64,000 nt of DNA. Source: Allomyces macrogynus ATCC 38327 (Eukaryota > Blastocladiomycota > Blastocladiomycetes > Blastocladiales > Blastocladiaceae). Positions 54,395 through 64,000 of the stretch are shown here, one piece after another (positions within the stretch are counted from its first letter, which is position 1; each line of letters starts with the position of its first letter). The notes under the pieces are model-generated. The model worked only from the letters and a program-made list of their open reading frames with translations. It ran no database searches and was not told the origin of the DNA. The stretch spans positions 295,131 to 359,130 of the forward strand of contig GG745375.1 of NCBI GenBank assembly GCA_000151295.1, read 5' to 3'. The position numbers and the translations under genes were made by a program.

Positions 54395-57315
54395 TCACTC
54401 TTGGTGAATCCCGATCCACACGAGCAAGCACGCGTCGGTACTCTGCTTGCCCTTCCAGTTGCGGAGGTAGAGGAACCGGTACCCAGCATTGAGCGCTGCG
54501 ACCGGTGCCGCCCACGACCCGACGAGATCTTGCCCGCTCAGGTCGTGGTCGTGGACCGAAAAGCGCACAATCGCGAGCGTTGGGTTGTAGACACGCACCG
54601 CCGTCATTTCGTTCCACGACGGGTTCCTACAATCGATTGTCGCGGCGGTTAGAATGGGAGTAAAACGCGCCTCGAACGAATCACGCGCAGCACACGCAGC
54701 AAACGCACCAGCCATTATCCGTGACGTGCTTGGTCTTGTACTTGAAAGTTGGCTCGTCAATCGCGTCGTGGTCCCAGTCGTTTGGGAGCGATGCCGATGC
54801 GGGAGCGTGCGGTGTTGCCGGTGCGGGGATATCAAACAGCTCAAACTCGACAAACGGGTCAATCACCTCGCCCTTGCTCTTGTCTTTGGGTTTCGGGAGA
54901 TGCTGCGCAGACATGATCTACAATAGCAGCGCGGAAAGCGTTAATGGGACTGCGTGTTGGGATGAAACAGAGTGAGTTGCTGCAAAAAGAACGGACCCGA
55001 ATCGTCAAAATCAAGGGTCGCGGCCGCACGACGGTAGGGTCCAGCATGTATTCGGGCTTGAGCACGTAGCCGTTGCCGCCGTTTTGCTCAAAGAAGGCCG
55101 TGTTCAGTGCCATGCCCGTGTCTAGTTCGAGAACGAGAAATCAAGTCAGTTCGCGATGCCACACAACAGAGCCCCGACTTGACAAAACCGTACCAAACGT
55201 CTGCCAATTCAGCGCAACAAGCTGGCACCCGGCCGCCCAGTGCGGGAACGGGTTATAATTCGACGACCCGACACGCGTACCGGCCGGGTAGACACGCGAA
55301 ATGCGCATCGTATGGTACGCGAGCCACCGGACCATGGCGGTCCTTGCGAGTTTCAAACTCGCCGACTCGGAAAACGACGACATTGTGAAAAAGTAGCCCA
55401 ACGGGTCGACCTCGGCTGACTTGTCGGCATCGGCAAACGACCCAAACTTGACCGTCTTCATGTACACGGCGAGCGCCAACAAATCCGGCGATGCCGACGA
55501 CGACGCAGGGGTGGCCGGCGACCCAGAACCGGACTCGTCAATCGGGTCCGCAACAATGCGTGCTGACGATGCGAGAATCGCCGACTCGGTCGGCATGCGC
55601 GACACGCGCCGTGTCGGCGACGCCGTGCCGTCGCTCGAGTAGTCAAGCAACGACGACTGCGCTGACATGGACGGCGCCCGAGACCGCGACGCTGTCGACG
55701 CCGTCTCAAAGTCGTCCGACGGCGTTTCGACGGTCACGTAACCCTTGCCCTTGATGAGCACCTTGCGGCGCAGGTCCAGCGGCGACGGCAGCGCCGTCTC
55801 GCCGTCGGCGACGCGGTCCGTGACGAGTATGTCCCCGAGAATGTTGCGCAAATAGTAGGCGATCTTGGCCTGCTGGAAACTGCTGCAGTGCATTTCGAGC
55901 GACAGGATCACGGGCCAGTCGGACGCAACGAACGCGTACTTGTGGATCGCCTGGATCACGTCGCGGAAGAGAATCTTGGACGTGGCGGTGTGTCCGTGGT
56001 AAATTATGGGCTCGTCGTGCGGCCCGTCCCAGCAGTCGAGTTCGACGCACCGGCACCCGCGCTGCAAGACGCGCACGTAGGCCTCCACCGACGAGTCCGA
56101 GTTGAGTTGGTTGCCCTCAAGATACGTGTTGTGGCTCGACGAAATGAAGTAGTGCGCGAGCGGGCGGTCCATGGCGTGCGCTGGTCGCCGTTTTCGTGCC
56201 GCGCTCTGCGGCGACAGCAAAAACATGTAAAACGACGACAGATCCAGGGCGCGGTGCGCGAGCATCAGAGAGCTGCCACTTGCCGATGGCAGCGCTGCGT
56301 TGTGCGAGTCGGCCGCCCAGACGTCTGGCACGATCGAGTGGCGCAAAAACATTTGGTCCATGTCGGCGTCGGTCAGCGTCTCCTCCATTTGGAAGTTGCG
56401 CAGGAACCCGTGGAACTGGTCGCGGTTCATGAGGCCATCGCCATCGGTCCCACCCGTGATTTCGTCAAACAGCTTGACGAGGTCGCGCGGCGGGCGGCGC
56501 AGGTCGCGACACAGCTTGGAGAACTCTTCAAACTGCAACCAGCCCCGACGTTCGCGATCGTGCGTTTGGAACAGGTTCTTAATCTCGTCCTTGATGAGCG
56601 CCACGTTGAATGACTTCAGGACGGCAATGCACTCGTTCAAGTCAACGCGTCCATTTTCGTTGGCGTCGGCAGCGACCCAGGCGCGATGGATCCACGTGTT
56701 GATGGTCACCATGGTGTAGTCGCGGCCGTCGAGTGTCTGGTCGTGCGCGCGAATAGTTTCAATGATGCGCACAAACTCGTCGCGCAAATAGGTCGACGAG
56801 CAGACTAAATCGAGAACCTTGTGCTCGCCGCCGCGCGTGTAGTGGATCGAAAGCGCGCGCTGGTCGGCGGCATCGACCAAGTCGCGGTCAGCGTTGGGCG
56901 GGACCGTGTAGGACAAGCGCGTGCGCACGTCCGACAGGTCGTCGAGGTTGATGGTTGTGAGCTCGGGCGGCTTGCGCTTCGACCCCCACCGCACTTGGCG
57001 GCGCAGCAGGTCCAGCTTGAAGACACGTTCCTTGCCGCGCGACTTGGGCGCCTTGCGGTCCATTTTCGAGAGCGTGATGCCGGAGACGAGCGCGTCGAGC
57101 ATAGTCAGGCCGCCGTGGCCCGCAACAGCGATGCCGGCACTGCGCGGTATTGACGTGGTGCAGTCAGCCGACAACGACAGACCGCTGAGCTGGTCGGCAA
57201 GAGGCGACGCGATGCCCACAGTGTTGGGCGACCCCGAGCTGGGCGGGAGGTCGCGGGTCCCGCCGCCTGCTCCGAGCGACTTGAGCGGGCGGTTGAAGCG
57301 CTTGAAGAAAGACAT
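54395..57315 (-). CDS. PLC1: Phosphoinositide-specific phospholipase C, delta-like (4 exons)
   Basis: The exons are 57315-55194, 55121-54997, 54917-54709 and 54626-54395 (introns 72-82 bp), giving 895 residues (yeast Plc1 is 869). The order is: disordered N-terminus; PH-like domain (~95-210, [18 protein letters not shown]); EF-hands ([20 protein letters not shown], then [20 protein letters not shown]). The X catalytic half has [17 protein letters not shown] (catalytic His), [12 protein letters not shown] and [12 protein letters not shown] (second His). A Ser/Pro-rich X-Y linker of ~100 residues follows. The Y half has [37 protein letters not shown] and [14 protein letters not shown]. The C2 domain has [29 protein letters not shown] and [19 protein letters not shown]. 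It cleaves PI(4,5)P2 to IP3 and diacylglycerol, Ca2+-dependent, at the plasma membrane. Confidence 0.95.
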
Positions 57316-57886
57316 GATGCTTGCCGAGAGCGAGGATTGAGTGCCGCTGGATGAAGTTGGCGGCAGCAGCTGTCCAGTCTGGTTGATTGACGGCCGTCAC
57401 GACTGGCCAGCGCGCGAATTGGCCACTTGATCCGCACGGGCTGCACAATGTACACTTGAACAGGAAAATGCGCCGAGACGTTGATGGCGAGCCGAGTCGT
57501 GGGGAGAGAGAGAACAGGCTCGGCTGCGGCGGCCAGTCCGCACTGGCTTGGAAGGAATGCGTGGCGGAGACGCGTGGCGGAGACGTGTCGGACGTCTGGG
57601 CTGGGCACATCTATTTACGTGATTGGGCGCGGTTGCCTGTGTCCCTGTTGCCTCTCTCGGTTACAACCATTGTTGTACCTGCGCCGTTCCATGAATAGAG
57701 GGACCGCAGCATGCACGCTCGACATGCGGAACCGAATGCGCGCCCATTTTACGGACGCACGAGTCTTTGCCGTATTTGGTTAGGAAAGACGTCCATGTAT
57801 TCACGTCTCCTGCCCCTTGGCGCGCGAGCGCATCGCCTCCTCCTCGACCCACATCGACACCGACGACTCACGCGCACAACGCTAGA
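57316..57886. promoter_or_regulatory. Intergenic region: PLC1 promoter and VMA3 3' end
   Basis: About 570 bp between two minus-strand genes. An inverted CCAAT (attgg, 57625-57629) lies ~310 bp upstream of the PLC start. No gene is seen. Confidence 0.4.
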
Positions 57887-58598
57887 TCAACACTCGTTGG
57901 TGGCCTTGGTGTTGAGGATGAGGGCGACAATGAGGCCGTAGAGCCCGAGCACCTCGGCAAAGATGAGCATGAGCACCATGCCGACAAAGAGCTTGGATGA
58001 GTTAGCAAATCCCTTGACGCCCGCGTCGCCGACAATACCAATCGCGTAGCCCGCGGCCATGCCGGCCATGCCGACCGAGAGGCCCGCGCCGAGGTGCACG
58101 AATCCGGAAAAGAGCGAGTATGGGGTTGACGGAGCCACTGGGTGTACGCACCGGGCGCGGAGGTGGATTAGTGCATGCTGTACAATCAGAACCAACCTCG
58201 AGCAATCGCGATGATTGCCACATAGCGACTTAATCATAATGGAGACGAGCCATCCGAAGACGTACTGTTACCGGAGATGACGACGGAAATGACGAGGCCA
58301 TAGACGGCGACGATACCGGCCATGACGACGGGGATCAAACTCTTCATGATCAGGTCCGGGCGGAACGTGCCGGCCATGGCAATGCTGACGCCAGCCTTGG
58401 TCGTGCCATAAGCGGCACCGGCGGCTAGGTGGTGTGCGGGGGCGCGCGAGCAAGCGCGGGTGGCCATCAATATCGGCGTGCACGGGCGCGGAGCGGAGTG
58501 CGCGAGATTGGATCGCGCGTACAGGTCAGGATCATGGCGAGCGATGATCCGGCAAACCCGAAAAAGTGGGCATAGACGGGGCAGGTGGCTGACGCCAT
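57887..58598 (-). CDS. VMA3: V-type ATPase proteolipid subunit c (3 exons)
   Basis: The exons are 58598-58523, 58424-58266 and 58137-57887 (introns 98 and 128 bp), giving 161 residues (yeast Vma3 is 160). Four membrane helices are present: [57 protein letters not shown] and the last pair. [35 protein letters not shown] and [20 protein letters not shown] follow, the last with the proton-carrying Glu in helix 4. The junction between exons 2 and 3 ([12 protein letters not shown]) falls in the variable lumenal loop. It is the rotor-ring subunit of the vacuolar proton pump. Confidence 0.95.
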
Positions 58599-59412
58599 GT
58601 TGATGAGGTTTGGCGAGCGGGTATGACGAAAAATCGATCAATGGATGGCCGAGGCACGAGCGATGGCAACGTCAGGACGGCGGTAGATGGCTGCTGGCTG
58701 GTGCTGCAGAGTTGACGGTGACGTTGTGCCGGTGGCGGGGCGGGTCGGCCGTGCAAGCTGGTCCGGGGCGTGACGCTCGAGTGCGGCGCGAGCGAGTGCC
58801 ACGGGTGCGGCGCGACGGCAGGCGAGATTGCTGGTGCTGGACGGTGCCGGTGATCGTCGCGACGTGACGCGCAGATGGCCGGCCTCAACGTTTCCGGTGG
58901 TCCAGGGTGGTGGAGACGCGAGGTGGGAGCGGCGCGTTGTCGAGCCGTGCACGTGCAGATCACGAGCTGCACCTGCGCGGCTGCGAGCTGTGTCTCGCAC
59001 TGTCTGTGGCGTGGTGCAGGCCCCTTTCCTGGTCGAGTCAGCGCGCGGCAGTGACGCGGTTGCGACAGTGACGCGGTTGCAACGCGGTCGCGACGACGGC
59101 TTCGTTTCGCACATCGACACAGCCTACGACCAACAGCTTGGCTTGCCCACCCGTCGATCACTGCGCCCAAAGGACGCACCGCACGCGCACGCTTCGCCCC
59201 ACCACGCCAGTGCCCCATCGACATGGTCCCGCCGCGCGTCCTACAAAGCGCGTCGCTGCGGCTCCGTCCGGCCTGTTCCCCTCGCAAGTCCGCTGTCCTC
59301 ACCCCCCTCTCGACTTGCCGCCGCGCCGCCACCGCCCACAAGCTCGCTGCACGGCCCCGCACCCGTCTCCACCGCACGCACGCCCCTCCTTCCGCCTTCC
59401 GCCGCCGCCACC
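58599..59412. promoter_or_regulatory. Divergent promoter region of VMA3 (-) and RO60 (+)
   Basis: About 810 bp of GC-rich DNA separates two outward-facing genes. The frame of RO60 is open far upstream, but the ATG at 59413 sits in a strong context (gccaccatggg) and starts the conserved protein. I looked for a Y-RNA-like stem flanked by T-runs beside RO60 and could not support one by eye. Confidence 0.45.
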
Positions 59413-61419
59413 ATGGGCTCGGAATGGAAGCCCCACACCGACGCGGCCGAGGACGCGCTCGTCGACGAAACCGGCACCGTCCCGCAGTCGCGCCCGCTGA
59501 GCGACGACCAAGTGCTGAACAAAGCCGGTGGCTACGTTTTTGAGGTGACACCAATGACCCACCTCAAGCGCTTTATCATTCTGGGTAGCGACAGCTGTGT
59601 ATTTTACGCTTCGCCAAAAGAGCTGACGCTCGACGCGGCCAAGTCGATTGTGAAGCTGCTCGACGACGGCCACGGGCTCGAAATGGTGCAGCTGCTCTAC
59701 GACTACTCGATTTCGGGGCGCGCCGCCAAGCAGGACTACCTGATCTTTGCCTTGGCCATTTGCGCCAAGTTTGGCAACGACGAGGTCAAGGCCGCGGTCT
59801 ACGCCAAGCTGCCGGAAATGTGCCGCATCCCAACCGCGCTCTTCATGTTCTGCGAGTACGTCAAGTCGTTTGCCGACCCCAAGCCGCTCGAGGCCCCGGC
59901 GGCCAAGACCGACAACGGTGCGTCGGCCGCGGCCGTGGCTGAGAACTCGGGCGCGTCCGACCAGAAGCAGGAGCAGTCGCAGGAGAAGCAGGACGTGACC
60001 ATGACCGAGGCCGAGCCCACCGCGTCCACGGCCATCGTCGCCGCCGCCAAGAAAACGGTCAAGGCTTCTACGCACCACGCGCCGCGCACGGGCAAGAATT
60101 GGGGCAAGGGCCAGCGCCGCGCCATTGCCAAGTGGTACAACCAGCCGCGCGGCGCGCTCGCCCTGGCGCGGCTCATCACCAAGTACAAGAACCGGTCGGG
60201 CTGGACGCACAAGGACCTTTTGCGGTGCGCGCACGTCAAGCCGGCGTCGCCCGCACTCTCGCTCGTCTTCAAGTACGCCACCAACGGCTGGACCACCGAG
60301 CTCGAGACGGCGCTCGCCGAAATGGTCGATGTCGACCCGGACTGCGGCAAGATCAAAAACTACTTTGGCGTGCAGGCGCGCCTGTCGCAGCTCGACCGCG
60401 ACTATACTGACCTTGTCGCGTCGGCCAAGGCCGCGCACTCCAAGGACAGCGGCAACAGGTTTGTCGCGCCGGTCGTGCCCGCGGCCATGGAGGCCGAGGT
60501 CGTGCAGGCGATTCGCACCTTCCGGCTCGAGCGCGAGCACATGCCGACAGCATTCCTCAACTCGGCCGCCGTCTGGGCCGCGCTCACCGAGAACCTCGGG
60601 CTCACGGCGCTGCTTCGCAACTTGAGCAAGCTGTCGGCCCTGGGGTTGCTCGACGACGACAAGCAGGAGAACAAGGCGCGCATCGACATGATTGTCATGC
60701 AGGTCACGAGCGTGGACGTGCTCAAGCGCGCGCGCATGCACCCGTTCAACGTGCTCACGACGCTGCTCACCTACCAGTCGGGCCGAGGCGCGCGCGGGTC
60801 GCTGTCGTGGCCCGTGAACCGGCGCATCGTAAATGCGCTCGAGCAGGCCTACTACCTGTCGTTCAAGGCCGTTGTGCCCACGGGCAAGCGGTACTTGGTG
60901 GCGATCGACGTGTCCGGGTCCATGGGCTGGTCGAACGTTATGAACTCGGCCGTCATGACGTCGCGCGACGCGGCCGCGGCGCTCGCCATGACTTTGGTCC
61001 GGACCGAGCCGCTGTGCGACGTGGTCGCGTTCACGACGACGCTCACGCCGTTCCCGCTCTCCAAGGACGACACGCTGTCGGACGTGCAGCAGCGCGGTGA
61101 CGATATGCCGTTTGGCGGCACTGACTGCGCGCAGCCCATGGTCTACGCCATGCGGGAGCGCAAGTCGTACGACGCGTTTGTGGTCCTGACCGATAGCGAG
61201 ACGTGGTATGGCAGCATTCACCCGGCCAAGGCGCTGCGCCAGTACCGCGCTGCGCCCGAGTTTGGCGTGGCCGATGCCAAGCTGGCCGTGATTGCGTTTG
61301 AGGCCTCGAACCGGTCGATTGCTGACCCGAAGGACCCGGGTATGATGGACATGGTCGGTTTCGACTCGTCGGGCCCTGAGGTGCTGCGAAGTTTTGTGAT
61401 GGGCGAGCTAGCGGGTTGA
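59413..61419 (+). CDS. RO60: Ro60/TROVE-domain RNA-binding protein
   Basis: Intronless, 668 residues (human Ro60 is 538). TROVE domain, residues ~30-480, begins GGYVFEVTPMTHLKRFIILG and continues KQDYLIFALAICAKFGND, MCRIPTALFMFCEYVKSF, NWGKGQRRAIAKWYNQPRG, ALARLITKYKNRSGWTHKDL and RCAHVKPASPALSLVFKY. These closely match the human order 'AIADWYN...LTKYKQRNGWSHKDLLR'. An extra Ala/Glu/Gln-rich insert (~160-210) interrupts the domain. The C-terminal von Willebrand A domain (~495-668) has RYLVAIDVSGSMGW (MIDAS DxSxS) and FGGTDCAQPMVYAM with the MIDAS Thr, and ends EVLRSFVMGELAG. Ro60 is a ring of HEAT repeats that binds Y RNAs and misfolded small RNAs for quality control. It is missing from the well-studied yeasts. 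Confidence 0.93.
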   Translation: MGSEWKPHTDAAEDALVDETGTVPQSRPLSDDQVLNKAGGYVFEVTPMTHLKRFIILGSDSCVFYASPKELTLDAAKSIVKLLDDGHGLEMVQLLYDYSISGRAAKQDYLIFALAICAKFGNDEVKAAVYAKLPEMCRIPTALFMFCEYVKSFADPKPLEAPAAKTDNGASAAAVAENSGASDQKQEQSQEKQDVTMTEAEPTASTAIVAAAKKTVKASTHHAPRTGKNWGKGQRRAIAKWYNQPRGALALARLITKYKNRSGWTHKDLLRCAHVKPASPALSLVFKYATNGWTTELETALAEMVDVDPDCGKIKNYFGVQARLSQLDRDYTDLVASAKAAHSKDSGNRFVAPVVPAAMEAEVVQAIRTFRLEREHMPTAFLNSAAVWAALTENLGLTALLRNLSKLSALGLLDDDKQENKARIDMIVMQVTSVDVLKRARMHPFNVLTTLLTYQSGRGARGSLSWPVNRRIVNALEQAYYLSFKAVVPTGKRYLVAIDVSGSMGWSNVMNSAVMTSRDAAAALAMTLVRTEPLCDVVAFTTTLTPFPLSKDDTLSDVQQRGDDMPFGGTDCAQPMVYAMRERKSYDAFVVLTDSETWYGSIHPAKALRQYRAAPEFGVADAKLAVIAFEASNRSIADPKDPGMMDMVGFDSSGPEVLRSFVMGELAG

Positions 61420-61799
61420 TTTTTGATTGTAGCTAGGATTGCCGCGTGGATTCGAAAAATCGAAGAGATACATTTATGTGAACTTGACCCTCCATTTCCG
61501 CGTTGTCGGACAGGATCTGGCTGGCGTCTGAAGTTGAGCTGCGATGTGCTGCAACTCCGTTTTTTTCGTGATGGCTTGCAGTTTCCAGCGGCAAATCATG
61601 GTCTTGCGAGCAAAGGGCAGACGCAAACACGATTGAGGACGGAGAGCAACGTCGATGCGAGAAGGGCGTGACCCAGTTGAGGCAAGGAGAAGGGACAGAA
61701 ACCAAGCATGCTTTTAAGAATGGATTGGCCCAGACTTTTCGCCTAGACTTCATCACGCATTCAGACTTCAGTGCCACACCGCGAAGGCACTACTATGGG
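61420..61799. other. RO60 3' flank
   Basis: About 380 bp, with transitional composition between the gene and the CpG-poor segment that follows. No gene is seen. Confidence 0.4.
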
Positions 61800-64000
61800 T
61801 TCGCTGCAGTGAAGTGACAATTGTGTTTATTGAAAGGATACTTCACCTTGGGGGTTCAGCCCAGTTTAAACCTCAGCTTAATCACCTGTCAGTGCTGCAC
61901 CACAACAGGACAACCATCAAACGACCGCAAAACCGACAGCTTCTGGCAAGAGCATGCACTGAGAAGAGCGGAAATGATTATTTGAGCCTCAAAACTCCCT
62001 CTCCCTGTATGGTGCCAGCAAGTGTTGGCTCAGTGGTGGTTGCCATCACTTGTATATGGGACTGTGAAGCTGGAAGTGATATTCAAAAAAAGACATGTTT
62101 GCGATATGGGCGCGCGCGTTCTTCTCCGAGCTAAGCAGCTGTCGGATCTATGCTGGGGATAGCAGGGATAGTGGCGAGTGAAATACCACATCCAGACACT
62201 CAAGTTGCTTCATGTCTGGCAAGAGAAACTGATCTTCAATCCAAAGCAAACCCTTTGCACATAAAGTCTGGCAATTCAAAGAAGGTCTATTATTCATGAG
62301 CGACTGCCATAATTGTTGGATGAGTGTGGACCCACCAGGAGTGCAGTGCAGTTCAATTGAGCACAGTGACAGTCAACATTGCACCCAACAGTGGGACAGT
62401 CAGTGATCTTGGTGGTGGCCATGATGGCCTGCAGAAGCAAAACGGATGCGAGAGCGGGTGGGGTCAGCTAATCGCCCAAGGGTCAATGACTCAAAGGTCT
62501 GCAACAAGTTCAGCATTGCACTGGTGCACTTGCTATCCATGGCCACTGTCACCATGGTGAGCACACCTGCCTCCACTGAAATGCAGGGCATGAACATGGC
62601 CGTCACAGCATTGGTGTCCTGCTTGAGCCCATACCATGTCAACAAGTTGTACAAAAACTCCAAGATTCCCAGCAAGCATGAGACAAGAATTTCCTGTGAC
62701 ACAAACACTCAGTGAGCACAAATGAGCACCAGAACCCTGCAAGGCTCACAACCAAACCATACCTTTAGCACTTGCTCTTGGATGTCAACTTGGCTCAGCA
62801 TGGCAATCTAGTTCAGATCAGAATTGACCTGCAGCCAGATGCCCATGAGTGACACTGAAACATGGTCCTGCTCAACCATGTTGTTGATAAACTTGAGCAC
62901 TTGCACATCTGATATTTTGGTGTGCAGTTTATCAGCACTGAGAATGTTCTGATTGCAACAAGGAATGCAAGCAGGCTATCAGCGTGACGTGTTGGCAAAA
63001 TGCGTTACATGGGAGGAGAAAGACATACAGAAATGGCAGACAATACCATGTCAGGGGAAAATGGCCATGGGTGGGCCGATTTTCCCAGCCTTGCTGGCAA
63101 TGACTGAATGTGAATGAGAACTCAATCAGCATGGGCACTAGAAGGGTGGGGCAGCAGTGGCAGACAGAACGGACAGGGAAACATCTGTGCACAAACCAGC
63201 TAGAGCTGGGCCATGTCAAGTTTCTCCACATTGGTCACACACTTGGTCAGAGCAGCAATGGTCAACAACAGCAGTGTAAACGACCACTGAGCGCCTCTAA
63301 ACTTGGCGATTTCACTTGTAACTCGATGAAGAGAGAGAGAACAGACAGAAAACAGTGACAGATGTACCAGCAAATAGACCCATGAGCCACACCATTTTTT
63401 CCTCAAATGCTGAGTGTGCTACATCCTCTTTGTGCACCAACAGTGCAACCCATTCTGGATTGCCACTACAGCTTGTCCTGGCATTTGCCATGTGCAATGG
63501 ATTCTTGGATGACAGGCATGACCACATGTCCACAGGTGGCCATCTCTGCCACTTGCTGACATTTCTGTAGTGCACAACTGCTTGAGCAACAGTTGGCCAA
63601 GCAACAAGAGGGTGTGGAACGCGTCAGTGCGTGTGTGCAGCGCCAAAAGTGCATTGAGGAGGGCTTGTTCCTCATGCCAGTTGGGTTTCACAAATGGACA
63701 TGCAAGAATGGCCTTGATGACAGTCATGGGTGGGTCATGGACAAGGGTCAAGTTGACGCTATTGACCCACACATGCACGTCCATGGTCATGGGGAGCAGA
63801 TGGTCAGGCAGGTGCTCAAGTTTCATGGCAGGGCCTAAGACAGCCATCAGGCCAGACAATTTGTTGAGGATTGTTGCAATTTCTAAAGACTAGCAACAAA
63901 CTGGTGTCAAATCCATGATACACTGCACAATGAGTAGTGCTAGCTGAATGTATGGTACTGGCAGCATGCAGAAAAGGCGCAGAATCGTGGGAACAGGTTC
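61800..64000. mobile_element. CpG-depleted segment, probable silenced repeat or decayed element (extends past window)
   Basis: Composition changes sharply here. Between 62521 and 62980 I count a single CpG until its last few bases, and 63361-63600 has none, while TpG and CpA are everywhere. The rest of the window has CpG roughly every 6-10 bases. Interrupted coding-like stretches are visible on the minus strand: 63859-63419 (DVHVWVNSVNLTLVHDPPM, LLNALLALHTRTDAFHTLL), SAFEEKMVWLMGLFAGTS near 63400, and ILVSCLLGILEFLYNLLTWY near 62690. None joins into a gene I recognise. No terminal repeats are visible inside the window. Methyl-CpG deamination of a silenced transposon or repeated gene is the best explanation. 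The 'mobile_element' type is inferred from composition alone. Confidence 0.4.

Noticed and set aside
59299..61221. 640-codon open frame antisense to RO60
   Set aside because: Arg/Leu/His/Val-rich shadow of the RO60 codons. No start context or motifs.
63593..63838. 82-codon + strand open frame in the CpG-poor block
   Set aside because: It overlaps the longer minus-strand open stretch and shows no domain. One is a shadow of the other and neither is convincing as an intact gene.
1..64000. tRNA, rRNA, CRISPR arrays or intact transposons with terminal repeats
   Set aside because: Reading both strands by eye, I found no cloverleaf with GGTTCRANYCC-type arms, no rRNA-like block, no regularly spaced direct repeats and no transposase or reverse transcriptase motifs. 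A computed search (tRNAscan, Infernal, repeat finder) would be needed to exclude them fully.

Overview
The window is eukaryotic nuclear DNA, about 60% G+C, densely packed with genes on both strands. Most introns are 60-130 bp and begin GTACGT, GTNCGT or similar. The proteins are fungal (Tps2-type trehalose phosphatase, Nrd1/Seb1 factor, Pro1, mannanase, secreted wall proteins). They are accompanied by genes that yeasts lack: a cyclic-nucleotide-gated channel, Ro60 and CDKAL1. This combination suggests an early-diverging zoosporic fungus, and I infer Blastocladiomycota (Allomyces/Blastocladiella-like). The species cannot be fixed from the sequence alone.

Layout. 1-6 kb: the 3' end of an unknown gene, a Get2/CAML-like membrane protein (-) and a Tps2-like protein (+). 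6-12.6 kb: a gene-poor, decayed stretch holding one small two-repeat protein (-), a frame-broken GRDP/DUF1399 gene and a second frame-broken unknown gene. 12.9-16.5 kb: CDKAL1 (-) and mitochondrial RBFA (+) diverge from a 271-bp promoter. 17.3-23.1 kb: a CNG channel (-) and glutamate 5-kinase PRO1 (+) also diverge.

23.5-41 kb is the accessory part. It holds a secreted Ser/Thr-rich repeat protein (+) and a secreted subtilisin-like protease (+) that share the same C-terminal repeat tail and even a near-identical intron. Between them lie an inverted, internally deleted copy of the protease, a Gln/Ser/Tyr repeat gene with a frameshift, and two housekeeping genes, PHS1 and CYT1 (both -).

41-61.4 kb is housekeeping and signalling: an Nrd1/Seb1 RNA-binding protein (-), an intronless GH26 mannanase with three six-cysteine modules (+), a PH-CLU-TPR protein (+), eIF1 (-), RPB5 (-), PI-specific phospholipase C (-), V-ATPase subunit c (-) and Ro60 (+).

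61.8-64 kb changes character abruptly. CpG almost vanishes while TpG and CpA abound, and no intact gene is visible. I read this as a silenced, methylation-decayed element.

Functional links: CNG channel and PLC belong to cyclic-nucleotide and Ca2+/inositol signalling. PHS1, GET2 and CDKAL1 are ER membrane proteins. CYT1 and RBFA are mitochondrial. eIF1, RPB5, Nrd1 and Ro60 act in RNA biology. Exon boundaries were placed by hand, using GT-AG sites, reading phase and family conservation together.
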